Shown here: in pieces, positions 23,975 through 34,385 of the stretch
How the letters are laid out: each line of letters opens with the position of its first letter
Position numbering within the stretch: the stretch's first letter is position 1
Made by a program: the position numbers and the translations under genes
The notes under the pieces: generated by a model
The model's database searches: none
Told to the model about the DNA's origin: nothing
What the model saw: only the letters and a program-made list of their open reading frames with translations
From: Isoetes taiwanensis
Taxonomy: Eukaryota; Streptophyta; Lycopodiopsida; Isoetales; Isoetaceae
Length of the DNA: 64,000 nucleotides
NCBI GenBank assembly: GCA_021234155.1
Contig: JAJEKV010000035.1
Coordinates: 8,754,779 to 8,818,778, forward strand
Reading direction: 5' to 3'

Positions 23975-24089
23975 GCGCATATCCATAACTATTTCTTGAA
24001 TTTGCAGAACCTTCAGACGCATGGGGGCAATCGCCTTGAGAAGGGATGGGTCCCTCTGGAGCGTCTTTGGAAGATCGCGGACGATCTTC

Positions 24090-24105
24090 TTTAAGAAGGG
24101 ATGGA
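24090..24105 (+). other. Polypurine tract
   Basis: Purine-rich TTAAGAAGGGATGGA directly before the 3' LTR; plus-strand primer site for reverse transcription. Confidence 0.75.
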
Positions 24106-24891
24106 TTGATATGGGGCATGTTAGGGGGAGTGGTCCAGAAGAAATGAATTAAGGCAATGGGGTGTTGGAAAACAATGGTTAAGGCAATGGGCATTTGGCT
24201 ACAAGATATTATGGAAAAAAAAAGGGGCAAGATATTATCCTAAGCAACCATTTGACGTATAAGAAAAGGGAAACGTCCTACCTTAAGGAAAAAGGGCAAT
24301 ATCGGGAATAGACTTCATGCAAAATAGGTTATCTCAAAAAGGCTCGGGAGGGGATCGAAATAGCAAAAGATCCGACTTGGTTATAAAAGGAGACAACGGT
24401 TAGTATTAGAGGTTACGGCAGCCAAAAGCCTCAGTCCGGCACCTGCGGAACCCGGCAATCCATAAATCATCTATTTCGGCCCAAGCAAGATTGGTCCCTG
24501 ATCGCTGCTGCATAAATCCGACCTGTGTCTCTCTGATTTGGCCGAAGATCTTGTAATCAGGGCTTCTGGGTCTGCTCTGACTGCTGGTTTTCTTGATAAG
24601 TTTGAGATTGCCTCTCATTCTCTTCCTTGGTGGTTGTGTTTGAACCTATCTAAGCCCAATACCATTGTAAGATCGGATTGTTCATAAGCTGAAGTGGATA
24701 ATAGGCTGTGATCAATTCCTTTCATCTTTTTCCCTTGGGAATTGCCTTAGTTCTATCTGGATCCGGTTGGGTGGAAACTGGATGCCCAAACCCATTGGTA
24801 TTTGTTCATATATAAAGATTGTTTTCTTTATCTTGTCTATACAATTGCTTAAGTAGTTACGGCTTTAAGCTTTTCCCTTAAAGCGTATCAA
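24106..24891 (+). repeat. 3' LTR of the gag-only element
   Basis: 786 bp. Compared with the 5' LTR it lacks a few bases near 24434 and a roughly 20-bp stretch near 24796, and has scattered substitutions. Confidence 0.93.
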
Positions 24892-25597
24892 CAGTACTCT
24901 ATATATTCTCTAACAAAATCCTTGCCAATATTAATCTGGAAGTCTCGCACCTTCCGAAACTCTCCAACACCTTGTATCAAAAATCGGGTCGTGCAATAAA
25001 AGGCAAAACGTTTTTATAGACCTGTAGCAGTGTTGACTTGATGCATAGGATGTGCCAAGATCCTATTCTAGTCTTCCCTACTCAGAATATCGTTTTTTTT
25101 TTCGTGTTGGAAGTGCACCCGCAGTAGCCGACTGTTCCATAGCAATCTCTAGTGCTTTTTGTGCCCTAAAGAAATTCACATCATGGTAAATGTCTATCAA
25201 TTTCTCCTCCTTCCTAGTTTGCAGAATTCTGGAATCTTGTGCTCTCCTCAATATTCTATTAATGGTACAAAATAGATTCTACAAACTGCAAAATCTGGAA
25301 TTCAGAACAATAAAAAAAAAATTCAAAAGAAATACAACAAAACAAATGCAAAATACTTACGAATTTGGAGGATATCTCCGACCATCTTGCCGATGCACGC
25401 AAAGTATAAATTTTTCGAGCATATCAACTAATTCATTAAGAGGAATATCCTCAATTGGAGTTTGAATTGAAATATTGTTGAGAACTCTCCATGCATCAAA
25501 ATAACCCTTGCCCAATCATCCTCTCCTTCTGAAGCATTCAGACCAGCTGCATTAGCATTATCTTCTTTTATTCTTGGCAGCCTTTTAATATTTGGTT

Positions 25598-25722
25598 ATT
25601 GTATTTGGTGATGGGGCCTAGTCCCCAGGTTTTACATGGGCTGTTGCCCTTGCATGTGTCGTCCCATAACCCGTTGGGTTCCCGTGGACGTAAAAATTCT
25701 TATCTTATCTTATCTTATTAAC
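25598..25722 (+). mobile_element. Small retroposon 3' tail with (TTATC)n
   Basis: About 125 bp ending in AAAAATTC and four TTATC-type repeats. It interrupts the recombinase-like exon: on the minus strand LDPELVEKVN before it and IKRLPRIKEDN after it join cleanly when it is removed. It contains short self-complementary stretches (GGGCCTAGTCCCC). A 5'-truncated LINE or a SINE is the likely source. Confidence 0.6.
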
Positions 25723-26207
25723 CTTCTCAACCAATTCCGGGTCTAACTCTTTAATTCCAGACAAATTTAAGGGCCTCTTTCCATTCTATTCCAAATCAGC
25801 AATCTTCTCTGTAGGACTAGCAATCTTCTCCGTAGGACTAGCAAGATCCCCCAGACTGAATGAAGGACAATCATTCACTTCATTTTCTTTCCCAATACAC
25901 AGGTCTCCTAAATAACAAAGAACATAAAAAATGATCACAAACAATGGAAAAAAGAAAGCAAAATACCAAAGGAAAAAAAAAACTCCTACAGAAACTACCT
26001 TCATTTGAGCTCAGATCTACCAAAACAGGTCCCACAGCTACATCCCGAGCTACATACAAGAAAGATTAGACAAAAACATAAGAAAAATACACATACAAGA
26101 CAAAATTAATAAGTTACCTAGATTTACAGAGGAATCCAGAGCACAACATGGTAACTGGGTCGCAATTTTGAGCTGAGATGACTCCATAACTATATTAACC
26201 ATATTCT

Positions 26208-26433
26208 TATTAAAATATGCACATGTGGTATATATCTATGGCCCTGCATGCACACCTCAGCGCCATGTTGGCGATCCACACCAAGAGCCATGTCTGTGTC
26301 TTTTGGCTATGGCTGCGTCTCTTGGTCTATACGCCTCTCTGAGGCCTATATATATATGCTACGGTGAGGGCTTTTCTCACCATCTCCATCTATTCATATT
26401 CAGTTTTCTGCTGTACATCTCTGATTTTCTACA
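26208..26433 (+). repeat. 5' LTR of TRIM
   Basis: 226 bp, TATTAAAATATG to TTTCTACA. It contains a TATATATATGC TATA-like stretch at about 26350. Confidence 0.93.
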
Positions 26434-26999
26434 TGGTATCAGAGCCTTCATAGGCTGATCCTAGGAAGCAGAGCATCTGCATGCAATCAGAGTTGTTATT
26501 TGAAGAATTGTTGGGGCCCAGGCTACTGCGTTGAAGAGATCTTCAAGAACAATGGGTGATGCTGATGCTGACGTAGAAGAACCTCCTGATGGTGATATAA
26601 GGAAGAAGTCGATGCTAATTCCTTGGTGGGCTGCATCAAATCTGGGTGAAGAACAATTTCGGCCTGAGTGGGAGAATTCTGATCCAAGTATACTACTCCG
26701 TGGTACTTTTATGACTGAGTGGCAGAAGAAAGATCTTGGTGCTTTTTCATGGTTATTTGCTGGTAACGAAATTTCTTTGTGAAGATTTTGGTTCCAGTGG
26801 GAGCAATGGTGAAGATATTTCTTCGTGAAGATCGTTGGGCTGCAGAACTTTGTGGAGGTGCAGCGACTGCGTAAAGATCAGTGAATATGTGAAGAACTGT
26901 ATTTTTCTGATTCTTATTCTTAGTGATTAGTACTATGTTTGTAGGATTACAGTCTGTAAGATAATTTGTAGGTGCAGGTGTGCATTTGGGCAGTGGGGG

Positions 27000-27225
27000 T
27001 GTTGAAATATGCACATGTGGCATATATCTATGGCCCTGCATGCACACCTTAGCGCCATGTTGGCGATCCACACCAAGAGCCATGTCTGTGTCTTTTGGCT
27101 ATGGCTGCGTCTCTTGGTCTATACGCCTCTCTGAGGCCTATATATATATGCTACGGTGAGGGCTTTTCTCACCATCTCCATCTATTCATATTCAATTTTC
27201 TGCTGTACATCTTTGATTTTCTACA
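27000..27225 (+). repeat. 3' LTR of TRIM
   Basis: 226 bp, TGTTGAAATATG to TTTCTACA, nearly identical to the 5' LTR. Confidence 0.93.
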
Positions 27226-27591
27226 ATTCTTACCTACATGCACACAAAATTATAACCTATAACAAAAAAAAAAAAAAAACAACAAAATGCAACACCTAAA
27301 TCATCAAGACTTAGGTTCAGGCACGTTAAATCGCCAGAAGAGCTTGAATCCATCATCAGACTTCCATTTGCACCTGCATTTATGAAGAAAACAAGTTATA
27401 TTAAAAAAATTCAAGAAAGAACGCATAAAAACAGCATTATTACCTGTAGCACGTCGAGAAGAGCCGATAGAAGGCTCAACGCCTTGCAAAACTGAAGAAA
27501 ATACCAAGAACATAAGAAAACTTCCCAAATAACAAGCATGCAAAGATAAAAATGCAGCACTGCCTCCTTGCGCCATAGCTCTCATATTTCA

Positions 27592-27900
27592 CCTTGCTAT
27601 GGCTTTGGCTCGACGCACGCCAAAGGAATGAGCAGGGGGGCGAGGAGGACGTTCCATTGGCGCCATATCTGCGGGATCAAAGAAAGCCGAAAAAAAAGGG
27701 ACGAAATTTTTTTGTTCCCAGTTACCATGTTGTGCTGGCACGCCACCTGGTTTCACATTCTGGTGGGACCGGTGATCCGCTCCCGGCTACCACCGGTCGC
27801 AGGGCCCCACCGGTCCACACCGCAATGTGGTCCCAGTGGCATGCCAACATACATCATATCACATTATGTATGCAAAAATGGATGGTTTGACCCCCAACAT
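27592..27900. other. GC-rich stretch with ACCGGT motifs
   Basis: No supported gene. Three ACCGGT palindromes occur at about 27768-27818. CCCAGTTACCATGTTGTGCT (at about 27718) is an exact inverted copy of 20 bp of the pseudogene exon near 26135-26155. Confidence 0.4.
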
Positions 27901-27978
27901 TACTTATTCCTACACTATTATGACTAAGGCACACTTACAATGGGCATATAAACAATTACTATGTGCATGATGATTAAG
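27901..27978 (-). repeat. Inverted repeat A, right copy
   Basis: Reverse complement of 20931-21004; see that entry. Confidence 0.75.
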
Positions 27979-27992
27979 GAGCCATTGCTGGA

Positions 27993-28040
27993 GGCATAGT
28001 AATCCTTGTTGCAATAGGGATTGGATCCACCATATGTACA
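27993..28040 (+). repeat. Direct repeat B, right copy
   Basis: Same orientation as 21007-21057, with shared GCATAGTAATC and CATATGTACA. Confidence 0.65.
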
Positions 28041-28199
28041 AACATCATCATCATAGAGTATGAGCAAAAGCAAAAGAATACAATACAAGATTTTAAATAT
28101 AATATATAAATTAAATAAGCAATAAATAAAATATGCACAGCAGCAGATTTATTACTGCAAAAAGTAAAAGTACATTGTTGTTTCTTATTGCTTATCTAC

Positions 28200-28680
28200 C
28201 ATTCCAACCGTGATGAAGGTTTAACGCCACCCTTTAGTACAAATACGAGCATATCCGGAACGCACAAATACAAGCATTTGGGAACACGTTTTTCTCTAAA
28301 TTTGGCAAGTTCGTCCATCAATTCTTCGCTTTTCATTGTCTGATTATTCACCAGGTCTTAAGCCCTGACCTACTTCTGATTAGTTTGTAGTTTTCTTTCT
28401 TTCGTTTTGTTTTATCCCTGATTAAGCTTGTTATTTGTTGGCTTATTTCTTTGGCTTGTCATTTTTTTGCTTATTTCTTTGGTCGTTTCAGGTCGAAGCA
28501 TTTTGCCATGGAGTTCTTGGCCAATGCTTAGCGTTCTTCTTATTTTTAGATAACGTTATAATTTGTGAGCAAATTTGATGCCTGCTAGCATTGCCTTTGT
28601 TTGCAGATTCTTAGATCTATCACAATAACATATTATGTTCGTGTTTCGACTTTGTGCAGAACAGAGTCTACCTTCCAAGA
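28200..28680 (+). promoter_or_regulatory. Putative promoter/5' UTR of the CCR-like gene
   Basis: T-rich 5' UTR-like sequence ends in a branch/acceptor-like TTTGTGCAG at 28651-28659, 21 bp before the ATG. ACCTACT near 28369 resembles, but is not, a canonical phenylpropanoid AC element (ACCTACC). Confidence 0.3.
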
Positions 28681-30358
28681 ATGAAGCTCGAAAATGTTCT
28701 TGGCCAAGAACTTCCCGAGAAAGCATCAAAGAAAGTAGTATGTGTTACGGGAGCTAATGGATTTATTGCATCTTGGCTTGTGAAGCACCTGCTCCTTAAG
28801 GGATATTATGTGCGGGGCACAGTGCGAAATATTGGTAAGATTAAGCCTCAAATCCAGCATTCGTGAATAAGAAACATTTCATTTAATCCTTGCAATAATT
28901 CTAATACAATCTCTGTTCTGCAGAGGATAAGAAAAATGATCATTTGAAGACTCTGGAAGGAGCAGAGGATCGGTTATGTCTTATTAAAGCAGATATTCTT
29001 GATTACAAAAGCTTGCTAGATGCATTTGAAGAATGCAATGGGGTTTTTCACACAGCATGCCCTGTTACAGACGATTTGAGCTTGGTTCAGGTAAGCTACT
29101 AAAGATTCAAGAATCTTCGTTCAGGAAATAATCCTTAGTGCGATTTCTAGGTACAACTGATTCCTTAGTGCTAGTCTCAAAAAATATTTGTGCAGAGTTG
29201 TACAACTGATGCTATGATTCTACTTTGGAGCAGGAGCCGGCCGTGAAAGGCACGCTTAATGTTTTAGGAGCTTGCAAAGAAAGGAATGTTGTGCGCATTA
29301 TATTGACATCCTCCGTTGGAGCTGTTTACATGAATCCTGCCAGACCTTTGGATCAGGAAGTACACGAGGATTGTTGGAGCGACATTACATATCTCAAGGA
29401 TACAAAGGTTCACCTTCTTGAACCTAAAGCATAAACCTGCATTGCATTGTTGCATGTGAAATAAATGTTTACCTTCCATTTCCAGCCCTTTTCTTTTAAT
29501 ACGTTATATGTTTCTGTCTAGAATTTAAGTCCTGCCCTGCTTCTATGACATTGGTCTTTGGTGTCATGTTGGTCCGAATCTGATGCCCTTGAATGGATGC
29601 ATTACTTTTCAGAATGGATATTGCCTGGCCAAGACTTTGGCAGAAATGGCAGCCTGGGAATACGTCAGAGCCAATGGCTTAGATATGATTGTGGTGAATC
29701 CCTCAGTAGTGCTGGGACCCTTGTTGCAGAACACATTAAATGCAAGCAATGCTCACATTCTCAAATACCTCAAAGGTAATTAATCATTTTTTGCATGTTT
29801 CTAACACCAAATCTCTGGTACCCAATTTTATAATCTGCAAGAAATATTGTTTTGATAACATAGTACACTAAGGGACTGAAGAAAAACTCTACATGATGCA
29901 TCTCACCATTTGCATTGGTTTTTTTTTACTTATTTTTGTCTGCAGGGACCACAAAGCACTACACAAACCATTGCCAGGCATATGTGGATGTGAGAGATGT
30001 GGCTGATGCACATATTTTAGTATATGAAACACCCAACGCCTCTGGAAGATATCTTTGTGCAGAAGCCGTTTTGCATAGGGGTGACGTAGTAGCCACTATA
30101 GCTAAGCTTTTTCCTGAGTGCCCGGTTCCATTGAAGTAAAATACTGGAATCTTTGTACCTTAAAGTTCCTAGTTTGCTTTTTTTTTTAGATCCACTTTTG
30201 ATTTGATAAAATGCAGGTGCTCTGATAACGTGAGGCCCAGAGTTCAGCCATGGAAGATATCATGCAGGAGACTTATGGATCTAGGATTTTCCTTTACTTC
30301 TTTGGATGATTGCATTCGTGACACGGCTATAAGCCTCCAAGAGAAAGGTTTCTTATGA
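28681..30358 (+). CDS. Cinnamoyl-CoA reductase-like protein
   Basis: Six exons: 28681-28834, 28924-29090, 29234-29407, 29613-29775, 29946-30135 and 30217-30358. They total 990 nt with every junction in frame, giving 329 residues as usual for the CCR/DFR short-chain dehydrogenase family. CCRs reduce hydroxycinnamoyl-CoA esters to aldehydes with NADPH in the cytosol, the entry to monolignols. Seen: [14 protein letters not shown] with the dinucleotide-binding GxxGxxA at 24-30, [13 protein letters not shown] (cofactor choice), [21 protein letters not shown] (Ser 133/134), YCLAK with catalytic Tyr168 and Lys172, and [12 protein letters not shown]. The CCR signature NWYC reads NGYC here (Gly167), which is unusual, and LAK replaces the YGK of true CCR. 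It is therefore probably a CCR-like reductase of unproven substrate. A TTTGTGCAG site just upstream suggests a 5'-UTR intron. Confidence 0.93.
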
Positions 30359-30877
30359 TATATAAAAATCCTCCAAGGTTTAAGTTGTAATACCTACCAC
30401 ATGACGTTTGGTCCCCCCCATCCCCAATTCCAAAAAAAAAAAAAAAATAAAAAAAATTCCTTCTATACCATTTCCTGCTTAAATGAGCACCCAACCTTGA
30501 AAACGGGTTAGAGATTTGAACGGTCAAATAGATCAAATATAAGATGTTTTAAATTTCTTGTAATATGTTTATATATAGTATCTGTTCGGAATGATGCGAA
30601 AGATATCAGTATGAAGGATGCCTAATGTTAAAGGATTTGTGTGAAATTGAAAATAGTCCGAAAATAACACCTGCATTAAGTCACAACAATGCATAGCATC
30701 AAATGTGGTCTAGAGTTCATGATTGGAACGCCTTAATGAAGTCTAGAACAATCTCATAGCCATGAGCTAGTGAAGATAAAACTTAGTCAAGAGGTCTAGG
30801 ACCAACACTAAATTACACTTCTGAAAGATGTTTTGCACATTCAAGATAATTTCTCTACGACAGACTATATGTCTAGG

Positions 30878-31060
30878 GAGACTATGCATAACACATCACC
30901 ACTTGTGCCAAAATAATAGCACCACCTTGAAAATAAGCTTTGAAATTTCCATCGTATCTGGGAACTAGAGAGACTATGCATAACACATCACCACTTGTGC
31001 CAAAATAATAGCACCAACTTGAAAATAAGCTTTGAAATTTTCATCGTACTGTGATCTTCC
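30878..31060 (+). repeat. Tandem duplication, 92-bp period
   Basis: GAGACTATGCATAACACATC and the following approximately 70 bp occur at 30878 and 30970 with very few differences. The rest of 30359-31823 shows no gene. Confidence 0.9.
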
Positions 31061-32193
31061 CAACGAAACCCTGCATTTCTTCCTAATATCCAATTTTGCA
31101 TTTTGAGACCCAAACATTTCAAAGTCCACCTTACTATTTAGTACCCACCTTAAAAGGTCCATTGTTTGTCTTGTATCCCATGTTATGTATATCTAGAAGC
31201 CAAATTGGAAACCTGAGGAAGAATATATAGGATTTGAACCCACATTTGTACCTATGTTTTGATGCCTATAGAATGCATGGCATATTGTTTGTGACGACCA
31301 TGAGATTCCCACTATCCAATTCCCACTGTTCAGCTCAATTTATTTGTCCCCTTTTTTTTGTTCTTTCTTCATTTTTTTTGCTCACTGCAGTGAATTATCT
31401 AATAATGGTAGTTTCACTTAATTTATCTTTCATCACAACAACTCAAATGCATCTTAAATCTAGTGCAACATCATTCATCACACTTAGCAAATAATCGTGC
31501 ATACTATGAATTTACAAAACTTTTTCTTGCCTTTATCTCACCTTTTTATTTGTAACATTTTAGCCAAAATCGTGGGCATATGGGATCTACTTTACAAAGC
31601 ACCTTCTACCTACCAAACAGATCGGTATTGGGCCTTTTTACCACAAGGAAAAGCCCCACATGGGGTGTTAGCCTTAGTGTTTACGTAAGTTCAATGTGCA
31701 AATACTATAGCAAAAGAGGTAACCATTAAATACACAGAAATAAGAACTATACTAATCAAAGCACATGCCACATTTACACATACACACGTAATACTCTAAG
31801 GAGCCACATAGCGCACGATGTCTTTGTTGGTTTTAGCCTTTATACTAAAAGGCATGGTTCGAGGAGCCCAAAACCGTGTAAAGCCCAAAACCGTGTAACG
31901 TACACGTGGGCAAATATTGGAAAGCAGTGGAGATATCAGAAGAAGATATAATCAGGGAAAAGCAACGGACGTGGAAGCTTTTGGGTTCTTTGGCAGTGAT
32001 CAGGTCAGAGAAAGAAAGGCAGCAGGAGTTGTAAGCGTGAATCCGAGGGTCGGATTAGAAAGCCCATATTGAGTCTGTTAGAAAACAGAGACAGGGAAGG
32101 TGTTTAAAACAGAAGTGGGAGACGCTGTTATAGAAGAGTGCTTGGGCTGTGGAGCTGAAATTGGGTGGATGCAAAAGCTTAGAATATCAACAG

Positions 32194-32205
32194 TGGTATC
32201 AGAGC
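32194..32205 (+). other. Copia primer binding site (tRNA-Met)
   Basis: TGGTATCAGAGC just after an LTR end ATATCAACA. Confidence 0.9.
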
Positions 32206-32214
32206 TTGCAAGAT

Positions 32215-33362
32215 ATGGCCAGCCGATTGGCATTGACATATCTTAATAGTGCTGAAGTATTTGATGGAGATATTGGCTTTCAACTTTGGAAGGCCAAGAT
32301 CATGCAGGTCTTTAAAATGGATAAGCTGTGGGATTTGGTTGATCCAGCGAGCAAGGGAATCACCGCTCAAATCTAAAGTGAAAGTGGAATCATCAGGATC
32401 TGAGGAGACTAAGAGAGATCAAATTTCGGATGACGAAAGGGAGGAGATTGCCAAAGCTCTAATCATGGCAAAGCTGGGTGGTAATATTGTGCTTGAAATT
32501 CAGCACAAACCGGCCAGAGAAATATGGAAGTATCTTTTGGAAAGATATGAGGAGAAGACATCGACGCAGATTGACATCCTGGAAATGAAATTGGGTGTAA
32601 ATATGGTAATGCTACCCAAAAAAGCGCGAAAGCACATAGCACCTAAAGCACCTATGACTAAGAAAAAATGTGTCATAACTTGACCTCCACAATTTGTACG
32701 CTCCTCCACGAGATCTATATCATCGCTCCTTGCCTTCCTACATCATATATATTGTTTTTTAAGTAACAACTCTAAGGTCGTTGAAGAGAAATGTCTTCAA
32801 GCAAAGCACCTAAAGCACTTGTCCGGATGGTGCTTTTTGGGTAGCATTACCATATTTACACCCAATTGCGCAACCTGCAATTCAAAAAAGGTGACGATTT
32901 GAGAGTTTTGATACGAAATCTTAGATTGTTGTTGCATGATTTGGAAGGAGCTGGAGCGCATTACAGTGAGCAACAAAAGGTATTGGCCCTAACCAGAGCG
33001 TTTCAAATTTCATTTAAAGATCTTGCTATGTTAGTCAGAAGGACAACATCCACTCTGGATGAAGCAATAGAAGTGATTAGGACAGAGCTTGAGCAACAGG
33101 TTTTGGTAAAACCAATACCAATGGAGGCAGAGGAACACCCAGTGACCTTGTATGCAGGAGAACCAAGTGGAGAGAGATGTCGAGGCTGCGAAAGAGGCAG
33201 AGGAAGGTGGAAGGCAGAGATACAGTGCTACGGATGTGAAGAATTCGTCACATCAAGGCAGAATGTCCGAATCGAGGGTAGTGGAACCGAGGACGTGGTC
33301 GTGGCTCATTTGGCCGTGGAAAGGGACGGACTGTGGTGGCAGCAGTTGGAGAGACGTCTGAG
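32215..33362 (+). pseudogene. Copia gag, frameshifted and MITE-interrupted
   Basis: The ATG at 32215 begins a typical Copia gag with FDGDIGFQLWKAKIMQVF. A frameshift near 32360 leads to EEIAKALIMAKLGGNI and REIWKYLLERYEEKT. After the inserted MITE it resumes with LRNLQFKKGDDLRVLIRNL and LLHDLEGAGAHYSEQQKV. The zinc knuckle CYGCEEF is broken by a 1-nt loss at about 33248; the remaining HIKAEC is in the next frame. Confidence 0.8.
32593..32863. mobile_element. MITE, 271 bp, with 25-bp perfect TIRs
   Basis: Begins GGGTGTAAATATGG and ends with its reverse complement CCATATTTACACCC. TIRs are perfect for 25 bp, then an A-run and GC. The flanking TSD is AATT (32589-32592, 32864-32867). Excising the element plus one TSD restores the gag codons exactly (EMK-LRN), so the insertion site is certain. 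The TIR itself starts GGGT and ends ACCC. An AAAGCACCTAAAGCAC-like repeat lies inside. A 4-bp TSD does not fit common plant MITE families. Confidence 0.93.
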
Positions 33363-34385
33363 ATGAAAGCACCAACCGTGGGAGTTCTTACAGAAGAGGA
33401 AGTAAGTACTTGCAAATCTTTTTCTAAAACCAAGCGTTGCATCTCAAAAATTAATGTTGAGAAGAAAAGTTTGGACAAAACTAATACCTTGACTGTAGAT
33501 TCTGGAGCTGAAGTCTCCATAGTGAGCTCGCCTGATATGTTGAAATGCATTGAGCCAAGTGTGGATTGCAAAGCTGTTCAGATGGGCAATGAAGCAATGC
33601 AGAGGGTGCTTGGAAAAGGAAATTTGCATATTCTAGTTAAAGACAAGAATGCTTTAAGTTTACCAGATACATTGTTTGTGCCAGGAATGCTTTTTAATTT
33701 AATTTCAGTTGCCAATTTATTAGATAATGGATATGATTTATTTTTCCATAAGTATGGGTGCAAATTCATTAGAGGAGGCATTAAATTATTTGAGGCTCAA
33801 AGAAGAGGAAATCTATTTGAATTGGACGTCAATGATACCATCAATAAGGTATCTCCCCTCGATAGTATAAGGCTTTGGCATTTGAGGTTAGCACATGTCA
33901 ACTATAACAACATAAAAATAGCAAAAAGGCACAATCTTTTGGATGAGCTTGACTATTAGGATAGTGAGATTGATGACGTGTGTGAAGCTTGCATGTTGGG
34001 AAAACAAGATAGAGTGGCATTTAGAAATAATGGAAGAAGGGCGCATAAGTTGCTTGAACTGGTGCATTCAGATGTTTGCGGACCTATGCAAGTCAAGAGT
34101 AGAGGAGCAAAATCTTACTTTGCTACTTTTATTGATGATTACAGTAGACGTACTAAATGTTACTTTTTGAGGACCAAGGATCAAGTGTTTGATGGATTTA
34201 GGTTATATACTGCGGAAGTTGAAAGGGAAACGTCACTAAACCATTAATGCCTAAGGTCTGACCTTGGTGGAGAATATAGATCATCTGAGTTTTGTAGGTA
34301 TTGTCAAGAACGAGGGATATGGAGACATTATACATGCAGATATACATCGCAACAGAATGGAGTAGCAGAACGCAAAAATCGCACC
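33333..34385 (+). pseudogene. Copia protease and integrase core, with stops
   Basis: Aspartic protease DSGAEVSIVSS at about 33497, then the GAG-pre-integrase zinc module (LWHLRLAHVNY, CEACMLGK), then the integrase core with HSDVCGPM and FIDDYSR. A stop lies at 33957. The third catalytic residue region (GGEYRSSEF, QQNGVAERKNRT) is in frame only after a stop at about 34245. Confidence 0.85.

Larger units (their letters stand above)
21569..24891 (+). mobile_element. Complete gag-only LTR retrotransposon (TR-GAG type)
   Basis: A 3,323-bp element bounded by LTRs that start TTGATATGG and end GCGTATCAA, giving TTGATA/TATCAA inverted ends. A perfect 5-bp TSD (cagta) lies at 21564-21568 and 24892-24896. 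PBS, one gag ORF and a polypurine tract are present; protease, integrase and reverse transcriptase are absent with no remnant. It must therefore be mobilised in trans. The LTRs differ mainly by two deletions in the 3' copy, so the insertion is fairly young. It interrupts an exon of the minus-strand recombinase-like pseudogene. Confidence 0.93.
26208..27225 (+). mobile_element. Complete TRIM element, 1,018 bp
   Basis: LTRs 26208-26433 and 27000-27225 are both 226 bp, and a perfect 5-bp TSD (attct) lies at 26203-26207 and 27226-27230. PBS TGGTATCAGAGC at 26434-26445 abuts the 5' LTR. A purine-rich GGGCAGTGGGGG precedes the 3' LTR. The 566-bp interior contains an 83-codon frame (26531-26782) with no family motif. 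Size and parts fit terminal-repeat retrotransposons in miniature. The 5' LTR start has G-to-A changes relative to the 3' copy. It sits in an intron of the recombinase-like pseudogene. Confidence 0.93.
21338..27491 (-). pseudogene. DUF3504 / Crypton-like tyrosine recombinase gene, broken by three insertions
   Basis: Minus-strand exons with consensus sites: 27444-27491, 27296-27373, about 26118-26200, 25999-26049, 25361-25907 and 24892-25285, continuing at 21338-21568 beyond the inserted LTR element. The last three coding blocks carry the family pattern. They read FILCVHRQDGRRYPPNS, then INRILRRAQDSRILQTRK and NFFRAQKALEIAMEQS, then FLIQGVGEFRKVRDFQI with GKDFVREYIEYC, and finally SKTWHGGINKCRPEDF and a C-terminal VWY. 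This order matches my knowledge of DUF3504 (PF12012), the domesticated Crypton recombinase domain. The catalytic arginine position in the LRG-like motif reads IQG. Stops (about 25280 and 25775), a 1-nt loss near 25500, a stop at 21345 and the insertions make it non-functional. Upstream exons are small and end alike (SSVNL-G, SLDDL-G, LSSNE-G), and SPTEKIA is duplicated. Confidence 0.55.
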
